A stretch of DNA of 27,500 nucleotides. Origin: Chondrilla cf. caribensis (taxonomy: Eukaryota > Porifera > Demospongiae > Chondrillida > Chondrillidae). Made by a program: the position numbers and the translations under genes. The notes below the pieces were generated by a model. That model was given only the letters and a program-made list of their open reading frames with translations. It did no database searches and was not told the DNA's origin. Within the stretch, counting starts at the first letter, position 1, and each line of letters opens with the position of its first letter. Below are positions 1-8,589 of the stretch, piece after piece. The DNA lies in assembly GCA_964020155.1 (NCBI GenBank), contig OZ026553.1:3599009-3626508 (forward strand). The letters run 5' to 3'.

Positions 1-447
1 AGTATACTTTAACCTTTGGTTCACTAACTAATGTGCCTTCGAATCATACTGCACAAATATACAGTATATGTATAAAATAGCATGTTGCTCACTACCACTG
101 AAAAGCAGTTGCAATTTCCAGGGAATACCACATCATACTGTATACGTATGTAACACACACTGTGTACGTACAGTGAAAACTCAATAATCCGCCACAATTG
201 AGAGTTTCAATTATATGGTGGATTAGTTGGGTAGGTGGATTAATGAGGCTTGGAGCCTATTACACACTGGTATGTGCACAAAACATCTCAGAATGTGTTG
301 GATCATGGCAACAATAATGCAACAATAATAATGGCCCATTTTAATAATATTATGTTGAATTTGGGTTTCTTCGTTCGCTGAAGTCATCCTATCTATGTGT
401 ATGTGTTGCATGTATGCATGTATCTGTGGTTTAAAGACATATCCGCC
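1..447. other. Unassigned sequence left of the tandem array
   Basis: This AT-rich stretch has no counterpart in the tandem unit that follows. At 171-260 it carries short, imperfectly repeated words of the type aataatccgcc, ggtggattag and ggtggattaatgagg, partly in opposite orientations, which resemble a decayed minisatellite. No frame looks coding: the open frames are short and rich in H, I, Y and C, as expected from AT-rich low-complexity DNA. Homology with the unit begins somewhere between 384 (tcctatctatg) and about 450, just before tggtgatcatacagg, so the right limit is approximate. Confidence 0.5.
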
Positions 448-546
448 TATCTGTATGTCCAGTGTATGCATGGTGATCATACAGGCTGTGTATAGTGTAA
501 GGTGATAAGTACACAACAAATACTAGGTAAACAGTGGTTCTAAGCA

Positions 547-698
547 GGTCCCTTGGGAGTTGTGTATTCCAGACATCTGCCACCTGCAAGCCTGTGTTAC
601 AGGGGATGATACTGATTATCAAATGTGAGCATGAGCATAAGGTGACAAGTATATAACAGTGTAAGGTGAATAATACAGTTCAAGCTAGTCCCTTGGGA
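547..698. repeat. Paired gtcccttggga boxes (copy 0)
   Basis: Two related segments lie ~140 bp apart. Each has an aaggtgacaagt-like or aaggtgataagt-like lead-in, then 70-100 bp later the core gtcccttggga (547-558 and 687-698). The same pair occurs at 7627 / 7772 in copy 1, about 14581 / 14731 in copy 2 (the first reads ccccttggga) and about 26224 / 26359 in copy 3. A single relative, tagtcccttggggg, lies at 23755 in the non-unit segment. This looks like an old internal duplication of a short dispersed element. Function unknown. Confidence 0.6.
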
Positions 699-836
699 AT
701 TGAATTCAGGACTTCCAGCCAACTGTCTCCCTGCCAACCTTGTAGTCAGCCAAACAGTCCTTCTGGTAACTTAAAGGATGCATGTGAAAGTGTGTTGATC
801 TAATACATGAGTAGATATGTGTGGTCATTTCATGCA

Positions 837-886
837 CATGAAGGAGGGGTCATCTTTCATACATGAAGATGGGTTGGTCACATGTA
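837..886. repeat. 25-bp minisatellite, 2 repeats (copy 0)
   Basis: Two diverged repeats of the 25-bp unit begin with catgaagg or catgaaga at 837 and 862. This is the shortest allele of the minisatellite that is 8 repeats long in copy 1, 11 in copy 2 and 3-4 in copy 3. It sits just left of the foldback insertion. Confidence 0.7.
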
Positions 887-903
887 CACATTATTATGTA
901 ATA

Positions 904-1107
904 GCATCCGTTACCATAGAAACAGTACTATTATACAGCAATTTTATAATGTACGTATAAAGCGCTAGCAACAGGATAAAGCGTTAGCAACAGATGCTAT
1001 AATGGTTAAGACATGGGCACTCGGGCATTATGACATATAAAATACACTCGCCCTCGGGACTCGGTATTTTATGTCATAATGCCCTTGTACCCATGTCTTA
1101 ACCACTA
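904..1107. mobile_element. Foldback (MITE-like) insertion, copy 0 only
   Basis: A ~204 bp insertion is flanked by the candidate 4-bp duplication aata (900-903 and 1108-1111). Copies 1, 2 and 3 keep the uninterrupted site, tatgtaatacacag or a close variant, near 8166, 15198 and 26606. The right half is a strong hairpin. The left arm 1004-1045 (ggttaagacatggg ... ggcattatgacat ... aaaatac) pairs with 1064-1103, with one mismatched patch and a 2-base bulge. The loop reads about actcgccctcgggactcg. The left half begins gcatccgttaccatagaaac. No coding capacity is seen, so it would be non-autonomous. Diverged relatives lie at 2324-2577 and 17223-17452. Which transposase family moved it, if any, cannot be told. 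Confidence 0.75.
957..994. repeat. 19-bp tandem duplication inside the foldback element
   Basis: ataaagcgctagcaacagg (957-975) is followed directly by ataaagcgttagcaacaga (976-994), two substitutions apart. The relatives at 2324 and 17223 do not show this duplication clearly. Confidence 0.8.
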
Positions 1108-1150
1108 AATACACACTACTGTGTTACACGTACAGCTTCCTCTAAAGAGG

Positions 1151-1162
1151 TGATAATTATCA
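1151..1162. other. 12-bp palindrome tgataattatca, conserved in every copy
   Basis: This perfect palindrome is at 1151-1162, 8213-8224, 15246-15257 and 26655-26666, always preceded by a-aggt or gaggt and nearly always followed by ttaggcc. A second perfect palindrome, acacagtactgtgt, lies ~40 bp upstream in copies 1-3 (8173, 15206, 26615) but is broken in copy 0 (acacactactgtgt). Palindromes of this size can be dimeric protein-binding sites, but this genome is generally rich in them. Confidence 0.6.
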
Positions 1163-1517
1163 TTAGGCCAAAAAGGTATTCAATTGACCTTATTTGAGTA
1201 CATAAAGACAAAGACATACAAGAGATGTTTGCATAATTCAATTAGTTTAGTGTGACCGAACACCTCTGAAAATGTAGAGATGACCAGAAACATTGAAATC
1301 ATGCTTTGAAGAGACAGTGCAAGTTGACATGTCAACTTCACCTTCGCTGGAGCTCCTACGAACGAAGTTTGATGGCCAATCACCCAATGCACTGAGAATG
1401 GACACACTAACTATGGAGAAGTCAAGTATTACCGCATGTAGATAAAAGTCCCTCCTCCCGCTAACTCAGCTACTCCACACATTTCATTCAGTGGACTATG
1501 TCCATATCCTATATCAT

Positions 1518-1558
1518 ATATAGCACAAACAAACGTACATGCATTGTTTGTGCTATAT
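1518..1558. other. 15-bp inverted repeat (hairpin)
   Basis: atatagcacaaacaa (1518-1532) and its exact reverse complement (1544-1558) are separated by 11 bases. In copies 1-3 the matching place (e.g. 8695-8735) has changes that shorten the pairing. The hairpin abuts the (TA)30 tract of copy 0. Confidence 0.8.
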
Positions 1559-1563
1559 GCATG

Positions 1564-1566
<3 letters not shown>

Positions 1567-1626
<60 letters not shown>
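1567..1626. repeat. (TA)30 microsatellite
   Basis: This is a pure TA tract of 60 bases. The other copies have only tattataatatg-like sequence here (e.g. 8739-8752), so it is an expansion specific to copy 0. Pure TA tracts of this length readily extrude cruciforms, which fits the hairpin directly upstream. Confidence 0.95.
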
Positions 1627-1631
<5 letters not shown>

Positions 1632-1892
1632 CTATGCATCAAAGGGATTGTAATCACAACACATGCAGCATAAGCATTATGATCTCATAACATAAGTTCA
1701 ATGACATGCATACGGACGACACAACTAGGCATGCATACATAGTGTATAGACTCCATAAATCCGGAACTATGTATTTACCAACTTTGTGACTCAATCAAGC
1801 ACAATCAAATCATGTGAATCAAGCACTCTGTACACACACTGCAGTAGGAATATGCTGTATAGTGTGTGTATTGGCTACATATCTAGATACAT

Positions 1893-1934
1893 GTTAGGTA
1901 CATGTATTGATACATCTGTTAACATGTACCTAAC
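1893..1934. other. Hairpin with 13-bp perfect arms (copy 0)
   Basis: gttaggtacatgt (1893-1905) and acatgtacctaac (1922-1934) are exact reverse complements around a 16-base loop. The same arms occur at 9115-9127 / 9152-9164 with a 24-base loop, and at 16154-16166 / 16191-16203 with one change (acatgtacttaac) that still allows a G-T pair in RNA. It marks the end of the near-identical core block. No function is known to me. Confidence 0.8.
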
Positions 1935-2323
1935 GACCTAACAACATTTAACGACTCTGTCAAACATTAGAAACACAGTTTCCTCTCAGGTAATCACTCT
2001 TTCTAAACGATTCCGCACCAAGGGTCAAAACATATTCTATATTGTATGTTGAAGATGATTCACAACTGTTCAAAATTTCTAGGAAGAGCTAATATAATAT
2101 ATGGCTTTGAGAAAACTGTATCGCTAAATGCTCCTAGCAGCTGAAAGGTTTCACTGTACAAAGATATGCATGTATGTACATTATACACATTGGTATACAT
2201 ATGTACTAATGTATGTGTGTACGTAATAAATACAATATTATACATGATAAACATATACCATGACATAATAATATTTGAAGAAGTAGAGAAGCAAATTAGT
2301 GCATGCATGTAAAGTATAATATA

Positions 2324-2577
2324 GCATATTTACCATAGAAACAGCACTATAATATTATACAGCAATTTTTATGACATATGTATAAAAAGGCCAATGTATG
2401 AAGTTTCAAAGTTTTCAACTAATGTAATATTTTAATACTTTATGATAACAGATGCTATACTGGTTATGACACAGATAAATTTGGGGGTCATACCATGAAA
2501 AAACACTTGTCCTTGGGAGTTTGGATTTGTAACAGTATGCCATACTGCCTTTTGGTGTCCTGTCTTAACCACTAAAT
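2324..2577. mobile_element. Diverged foldback-element relative (copy 0)
   Basis: It shares, in the same order, the start gcat..ttaccatagaaacag, the middle gatgctata-tggtta-gacac, the loop word ccttgggag-ttgg and the end cttaaccactaaat with the 904-1107 insertion, but pairing between its arms has mostly decayed. It lies within a ~600 bp block that copy 2 also has (16969-17545) and copy 1 lacks. It is therefore an older insertion, or copy 1 lost the block. Confidence 0.65.
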
Positions 2578-2674
2578 GTTATGATGTAAAGTCTTATGCA
2601 ACCTTATTTTCTGACAGACATGCATGTAGGCTGAAGAGTACACATCTTACAAACATGTAACATGGCCTTCCATC

Positions 2675-2770
2675 CCCTTAAGTACAGTTGTTCAATAGCC
2701 TTGTAGCAGAGAAGACACGAACTTGCATGTATTCCCTTAGGCATAGGTGTTTAATAGACCTATGGTAGAA
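2675..2770. repeat. ~60-bp minisatellite, 2 repeats (copy 0)
   Basis: Two repeats start cccttaagtacag (2675) and cccttaggcatagg (2734). Each contains gttyaatagccttgtagcagag or a variant. Copy 1 also has two (10088, 10152). Copy 2 has three (about 17553, 17616, 17689). Confidence 0.6.
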
Positions 2771-3189
2771 TGAGGTGGTCCTTCACTGAGATAAAAATAT
2801 ACCTGGGTGGTTGAATCTATGAAACGACCCATGAATAATTCTTGAGATAACATGTAAGTAAGGCGGAGTCCAGTGACCTGATTGTAGATAGGTTAGTTGA
2901 CCGATACACAAGATGTGGACAAGATAACCAGCATTTGGAACCTGTAGTAGCTTGTATAATGTTCTAATGTGGTGAGGTACATTGCAATTGGCCATAATAT
3001 GGTATACATCTGAAAAACATCTCCCTATGAAGCTATACTACAAGTATTGTATACAGGTACTACTACAGGTTATGTACACACACACATGCATACAGTATGT
3101 CTCATGCACTATAATGCTACACCTGAAGTATCAGCATACACACGTGCGTACACACATACATCTCCATATAAAGTTGCACACATAGTCAA

Positions 3190-3830
3190 TAGTATATCTT
3201 TGAGTTGAGTGTAAGGTATCCTATAATAACATATCCTAAGACATTTGACTCACGAATGGCTGAATCATGGATAGTACACAGAATGTGGTGGTCACCATTT
3301 GTTCCTTTGGCTACTTGAGGTAACCTCTAGATGCCACATGAGAACACACACATCATGTGGGGACCCATTTAATCATATTCATGGATCCCAAAGGCTGTCA
3401 ACAACCCCACACAAATCAATACAATGGTGAAGTACACTATCATGACAGTAGATAAGGAGAAGTAGGCGGAGTCAGGTATATCCTAGGATCTTTAAAGGTG
3501 ACTATATTTACAATTCATTTTATGCAAGTACTCATTAACAATACAGGAGATTTGATGGTCACCCTCAGTCTAGCTAGGAGGCAACTGGAGTAGAGTAGGA
3601 ACAACCAATGTGACCTTTATCTTGAGTAATTGCATTCATTGATTTCAAGCAGTAAACAACACCAAAAAGGAGTACTCATGCTACCTGGTTCCCCAGTAAA
3701 CAACAGATGATGAACTATGAATATTATAAGCTTGGAGACATGATGGCACTAGTTATCTCATTATGAGAGTACACATGTATTATCAACATCAGGGTCATTA
3801 TTACCAGGGGTATGATTGACCACCACCAGG

Positions 3831-3832
<2 letters not shown>
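3190..3832. repeat. Conserved unit block upstream of the first CA tract (copy 0)
   Basis: This block is shared with 10675-11343 and 18740-19404 at high similarity. It contains ggctgtcaacaacccc (near 3394), which recurs in diverged form in the non-unit segment at 23410 and 23578. No convincing open frame, promoter or RNA gene is visible. It has no internal repeats and ends at the motif gaccaccaccagg immediately before the CA tract. Confidence 0.6.
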
Positions 3833-3898
<66 letters not shown>

Positions 3899-4006
3899 CA
3901 CACACACACACACACCACATACAAACACACACACACACACACACACAAACACCCCCCCCCACACACACACACCACATACAAACACACACCCACACACACC
4001 CACACA

Positions 4007-4050
<44 letters not shown>

Positions 4051-4066
4051 ACATACAAACACACAC

Positions 4067-4119
<53 letters not shown>
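3833..4119. repeat. Compound CA microsatellite (copy 0, locus 1)
   Basis: About 287 bp of (CA)n are interrupted by repeated ccacatacaaac words and a C9 run at 3952-3960. The homologous loci are 11344-11479 and 19405-19669. All frames open on it encode HTHT or VCVC runs and are artefacts of the repeat. Confidence 0.95.
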
Positions 4120-4124
<5 letters not shown>

Positions 4125-4202
4125 CACACACGAATGTGTACAAATGCACAAATATATCAAATTCAATGAAAAAGTGGGTTAAGTAGAGCTTTCATGTGCT
4201 TT

Positions 4203-4240
4203 CACACACACACACACAAACACACACACATACACACGCA
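4203..4240. repeat. Short CA tract at a deletion junction (copy 0, locus 2)
   Basis: The sequence passes from tcatgtgct directly into cacacacaca and then tacacacgcaatcacacatc. In copy 1 the equivalent points are ~530 bp apart (about 11550 and 12080), and in copy 2 they are similarly far apart. Copy 0 has therefore lost the intervening unique sequence and most of the CA tract. Confidence 0.85.
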
Positions 4241-4249
4241 ATCACACAT

Positions 4250-4675
4250 CACCTGGAAATTCCATGCATAATTACACTTATGAGCTAATCAGACACTACC
4301 CACATGTAGCCCATGTGAAGAAGTAGCTATTGCACCAGGGAACCACTCACATGTTATCACAATCATGAATTGGATCTTCTCTCACAAACCATCTGCACAT
4401 GTACTGCAGGTACCTTGGCCAAGAAGGCCTTATATGGTCATACACGTTTCAAATCATGTCAGGCATTGTTCAAAATTTCTTGGTGAAAAGGATACAATGT
4501 GCGATTTGCGTAATTTTATATCTTCCCTGTTCACAACTATGTAGCCAAATAAGTGACATACTGATTTGATATCTTCAGTGTGTCAACAGTGCCAATTAGA
4601 CACATGAAAATAGTTGTGTCACACTGCACAGTGCTTGGGTGGGTTCCTCAAGATAAAGCCTTTGTAGATGTATGT
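4250..4675. repeat. Conserved unit block after CA locus 2 (copy 0)
   Basis: This block is shared with 12120-12540 and 20280-20700. It starts cacctggaaattcc and ends gcctttgtagatgtatgt. In copies 1 and 2 a 70-74 residue open frame covers part of it, but copy 0 differs in frame-disturbing ways, the translations match nothing I recognise, and no splice pattern is evident. It is treated as non-coding. Confidence 0.5.
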
Positions 4676-4762
4676 CCCTCTCTCCCCCCTCTCTCCTCCC
4701 TCTCCCCTCCCCTCCCCTCCCCTCCCTCTTTCTCTCCTCACCCCCTCCCTCCCTCTCTCTTT
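4676..4762. repeat. Homopyrimidine CT tract with G-quadruplex potential on the minus strand
   Basis: This is a nearly pure C/T run (one A near 4740). At 4704-4726 there are four runs of CCCC plus a CCC, each separated by a single T, so the minus strand has GGGG runs with one-base loops, a textbook intramolecular G4 pattern. The long polypurine/polypyrimidine asymmetry also favours triplex (H-DNA). It marks the left edge of the copy-0-specific segment. Confidence 0.9.
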
Positions 4763-5608
4763 GTGGTATAAATTCTTAAACTCATCAACACATGCGTATT
4801 TCATGTGTGTGTGATGGACAATTGGTGGTCGGTTGTACTGCTCATGGTAACACTTAAAGCGTGTTTCACTTGAGCCTCAACAATAACTTTCAAGATGACC
4901 CTTCCAGCCAAATTAGGTTGAAGTAGTGCAGTGTTTCTCAAGATTGGCCACAAATTGCCCAATACCTGCACTGAAGACACTGAAGTACCAGAATGCATCA
5001 TGTGGATTATATCACTGATGAAAATGGTTTACAATATGGATGCATATCCTGGAAAGGTCGTTCTCGATTGGTGTCCCCTCTAGTGCTGATTTCATCAGCC
5101 CATAGATTGTTGCTATGGCAATCACCCCACTCGCAACCTCTCTTCTGACGTAAAACAATACACCCATGTACACCAACAGGTACACACCTGACTTGTACAG
5201 GATGTGGTTGTTAATATTAGCATACCTACGTAGTTGGTAGTTCCTGTGAGGTGTGTGCTTCCGTTGTCCATGAATTACACCTTTTCCACTTTGTGGTTGA
5301 GTTGGTTGCAGGATTGGTTCCATAGTATCCGTTTAAGTGTCCTTATTGATCATTCTAGAGAGATGAAGTTGTTTCTAAATGTTGCTTCGATTTTGAATCC
5401 TGAAGAAGTGGACATCCTCTGTACACTACTTCTGGTAGCTAAGATCATCGTTTCCGATTCTGTCCCGAAACCTTGTATGGAGTATGACATTCTGTGGAGT
5501 GAGTTCACGTCGTCTTGTTGGGTTTCTCTCAGGACAGTGGTCAGGAGAGGGGGTATGTACGTACGGTTGCAAAAATTTGATGAGACAGACCCGATTGGAT
5601 CTGATAAT
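4680..5608. other. Copy-0-specific replacement segment, possible coding remnant
   Basis: Copies 1 and 2 read tgtatgttctcacagata...cagtacg then taaatatttcatgcc (12540-12572). Copy 0 has ~930 bp between tgtatgt and taaatatttcatgcc. No target duplication is visible, and a short piece found in copies 1 and 2 is missing here, so it is a replacement. From about 5040 the composition is less AT-rich and less repetitive than its surroundings. Minus-strand frames at 5622-5350, 5323-5012 and 5001-4801, and a plus frame at 5234-5653, have ordinary-looking amino-acid content. I recognise no domain, and the plus frame runs across the junction into unit DNA. It could be a decayed exon, a mobile-element fragment, or sequence that other copies lost. 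Confidence 0.45.
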
Positions 5609-6330
5609 AGTAAATATTTCATGCCTTCCTTCCATAAAAGAACCAGCAGATGAATTTCTCAGGAAACTGTTACAGGAGTGTGTAGTGTAGTTTCTTTCAA
5701 GAAAGGAACATAAAAGTAATCCATGGCTGGTAAGAATGTTGCCTGAGGTGATAATTGTAATGTTGATACTGCCTGAAGCACCACAAACACCATACAATAG
5801 TAGGCTTGCACTGCACTTCCTAGGCAGATACGGTTGATGCCATGTTACAGAGAGTTACAGTGGTGTTGTACACATGTACACATGTATGTTACATACCTGG
5901 AGTTTTCAAATATGCTTTTACATACATTCAACTGATAGGAGACGTCCAGCCTCACACAAAGCTACATTGAGTAACCTGCACAGTGTAACGACATCAATAT
6001 TGACATTGATTGAGCCTCAGGTGTACAAGTCCACAGAATACAAGTATACATAAGTACGTGTGCTGTACACAAGTAGCATAAACACAGAACATTGGGAGGT
6101 ATGCCCACATAAACTATAATGCACACAAGTATACATACGTAAGTACATGTACTGTACATAAGTAGCACTTAAACAGTACATTCGAATGCATGCCCACATG
6201 AACTATACGGACTAGCAAAACAGAGACAATATTTCTACAAACATAAGCAGACACACACCCATACACACAGGTATATGTACATGTGCACATACACGCTCAC
6301 TCCCAACAGACGCACACACATGTACACACA
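5609..6330. repeat. Conserved unit block before CA locus 3 (copy 0)
   Basis: This block is shared with 12567-13283 and 20727-21430, and is almost identical between copies 0 and 1. It starts taaatatttcatgccttcc. A minus-strand frame of ~60-95 residues covers its left part in all three copies (e.g. 5797 downward and 12754 downward), but identity is too high to test for coding selection and no domain is recognised. Confidence 0.5.
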
Positions 6331-6334
6331 CACG

Positions 6335-6335
6335 T

Positions 6336-6402
<67 letters not shown>
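6335..6402. repeat. CA microsatellite (copy 0, locus 3)
   Basis: A pure (CA)n of ~68 bp follows broken CA/CG words from 6243. Equivalent loci are 13290-13348 and 21432-21499. In copy 2 the sequence right after it (catcaccca-ccacac) is missing, so the tract runs directly to tacatgtataatatt. Confidence 0.95.
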
Positions 6403-6403
<1 letters not shown>

Positions 6404-6409
6404 CACCCA

Positions 6410-7164
6410 CCCACACACATACACACATACATGTATAATATTATATATGCATTACCAGTGGTACCCACAAGATATAATAGCAACAGGGTGCTATGAGGAG
6501 TCAGAGTGTACACTTAACAATACCCATGCAATCCAGGTACAGTATTAAGGCATTTAAATGCTGTCATATTTATACTGTTGGAAATACAGCTAGTACTAGG
6601 CAATTATTAGATAATTTGCACTAGTATTTCAGGGTATATCTCAAATGCATACCTTTATGTATACCAGTATGTATTATGTATGTATTACATGTACATACGT
6701 AAATATGTATGCATGTATATACATGTGGTTGATTACATGTGTCCCACAACTATGTACGGTAGGTTTGGCATTCGGACTCGTATAGCACAGCACAAGCTGC
6801 TGAATCTGGCTCTGAGATGTTTTACACTGCCCACTCACCAAGGTACTGAAAATGTATAAGTTTGCATAACAATGAATTGTATTCCATCACAAAATAATAG
6901 GTCGGGGAACCCCAGCTCTGTTGGTTTATGCTGAACTTATGGTCTCACTCACTTTGGTAACAATAGTAGTACATGTCATGAGTACAAAACCTGTGTAAGC
7001 TAGAACTCACTTGACAATGTATATACTGTACCACATACACGTGTATGTACATACATATTATGTAATACTGACCTTAATGAATGTACATATGAATGGTAAC
7101 TCGTGTGATAGTAAACTTGGAACTTTCCAGTTATGAAGACATTGGAAGATTTGAATGACATGAT
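6410..7164. repeat. Conserved unit block between CA loci 3 and 4 (copy 0)
   Basis: It is almost identical to 13360-14115 and very similar to 21500-22133. It includes ggtcggggaaccccagctctg (near 6901) and dense acatgta/tacgta words. No reading frame, RNA gene or promoter is supported. Confidence 0.5.
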
Positions 7165-7214
7165 CGCACGCACACACGCAGGCACGCACACACACACATG
7201 CACGCACGCACACA

Positions 7215-7246
<32 letters not shown>

Positions 7247-7252
7247 CACAAC
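7165..7252. repeat. CGCA/CA microsatellite (copy 0, locus 4)
   Basis: Mixed cgca and caca repeats are almost the same as at 14116-14205. The locus is missing in copy 2, where the unit is broken off upstream. Alternating purine-pyrimidine with CG steps favours Z-DNA more than plain CA does. Confidence 0.9.
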
Positions 7253-7664
7253 AATGTTCATGCAATTCAATAAGATATTTTTACACCCAAACCAACTCCA
7301 ACATGCTCCAAGCATGAGCAAACCAAACACAAAAGGCAGACATTCTTAGAAAGTGCAATGGAATTACCTAAAAAGTGGCTTCATGGGAAGACCATACAAT
7401 GTCACAACACAAAACATTTCATTACTAGAGATATGGCATGTTGTGACATATCGACAGCACAGATGGGAGCCCCCTCCCTACTGCACATCATCACTACACA
7501 CAAATATGTGTTATGGTGTGAAGTTTTCCTATCTATGTATTGTATGTATGGTGATCATACAGGTTGATGTGTATATAGAAGGTGACAAGTGAACAACAAG
7601 CTATAGGTAAACAGTGGTTCTGATGTGGTCCCTTGGGAGTTGGGTGCTCCACTGTCACCTTTCC

Positions 7665-7686
7665 CCTGCCTGTACATGCAGGGGAG
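7665..7686. other. Short hairpin between the paired boxes (copy 1)
   Basis: cccctgc pairs with gcagggg around ctgtacat. Copy 2 keeps a shifted version (cctgcctgtgcatgcagg near 14625), and copy 0 has cctgtgttacagg. The pairing is therefore retained despite sequence changes, though the stems are short. Confidence 0.4.
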
Positions 7687-7920
7687 GAAGAGATGGATGT
7701 CCTAATATGGTGAGCATGGACATAAGGTGACAGGTATACTGAAGTGTTAGGCGAATAATACAATTCAAGTGGGTCCCTTGGGAATTGAATTTTTAAGTTC
7801 CACCCACCTGTGCCCCAGTCAACCTTTTAGTCAGCAAACAGTCCCTGTGTATAACTTGAAGGGTGTGAAGGTGTGTTGATGTGATGCATGAGTAGGTACA
7901 TATATGGGTCATCTCATACA

Positions 7921-8120
7921 CATGAAGGTGTGGACATCTAATGTACATGAAGTTGAGGTTATCCCATACACAGGAAGGTGAGGTCGTCACATACACAGGA
8001 AGGTGTGGACATCTAATGTACATAAAGTTGAGGTTATCCCATACACAGGAAGGTGAGGTCGTCACATACACATGAAGTTGAGGTTATCCCATACACATGA
8101 AGGTGAGATCATCTCATACA
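7921..8120. repeat. 25-bp minisatellite, 8 repeats, 75-bp higher-order period (copy 1)
   Basis: Eight exact-length 25-bp repeats start at 7921. Three types occur: a (catgaaggtgtggacatc...), b (catgaagttgaggttatc...) and c (caggaaggtgaggtcgtc...). The order is a-b-c-a-b-c-b-a', so a 75-bp abc block is the duplicated unit. 75 is a multiple of three, so a minus-strand frame stays open with a 25-residue period. This is arithmetic and does not show that it is a protein. Confidence 0.92.
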
Positions 8121-8589
8121 TTATAATTTATCATGAAAGTGGGTCAGTCACATATACACATTATTATGTAATACACAGTACTGTGTTACACGTGCTGCTT
8201 CCCCTAAAGAGGTGATAATTATCATTAGGCCACAAAATTGACCTTATTTGAGCACATAAAGACAAAGACACAAAAGACAATGCTTGCATAAATCAATAAG
8301 ATTATCATAACTAGACATCTCCAAGCATGCAGAACTAACCAGAAAACCTTGAAATCTTGCTTTGAAGAGGCAGTGCAAACTGTCATGTCAACTTCACTTT
8401 CGCTGGAACCCCTACAAGCAAAGCTTGATGGCTAACCACTGAATGTAGTAAGGATGGACACACTAACTCTAAAGAACAATAATAAAAGTTCTTCATCCTG
8501 CTAACTCAGCTACTCCACACATTCCATACAGTGGTCAATGTTCATATACTACCTACAACATCATGCATTGTTTGCATAATAATATTCTG

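Larger units (their letters stand above)
448..7319 (+). repeat. Tandem segmental duplication, copy 0 (left-truncated)
   Basis: This is the first copy of a ~7 kb unit repeated head to tail. Matching landmarks (copy 0 / copy 1 / copy 2) include tgataattatca at 1151 / 8213 / 15246, gttaggtacatgt at 1893 / 9115 / 16154, the start of the first large CA tract at 3833 / 11344 / 19405, cacctggaaattcc near 4250 / 12120 / 20280, and catgccttccttcc near 5621 / 12578 / 20739. Copy 0 differs from the others in several ways. It has a foldback insertion at 904-1107, a (TA)30 tract, loss of ~120 bp matching 8815-8935, and a block at 2045-2640 shared with copy 2 but not copy 1. It also lacks the ~530 bp present at about 11550-12080 in copy 1, and carries a 0.93 kb replacement at 4680-5608. 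No gene is recognisable in it. Confidence 0.93.

Noticed and set aside
3724..4186. Several long overlapping frames encoding HTHT or VCVC runs (also at 6212, 11233, 11733, 17820, 19294, 20011, 22478 and 23831)
   Set aside because: They are forced by CA/TG dinucleotide repeats, which are open in several frames on both strands. There is no flanking domain and no conservation beyond the repeat.
7793..8071. Minus-strand frame with a 25-residue internal repeat, resembling a repeat protein
   Set aside because: The repeat is the 25-bp minisatellite read through a 75-bp period. The other copies have different repeat numbers and broken frames.
7921..8120. Regular 25-bp repeats as a possible CRISPR array
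   Set aside because: The repeats are directly adjacent with no spacers, vary in sequence, have no cas genes nearby, and lie in a eukaryotic context.
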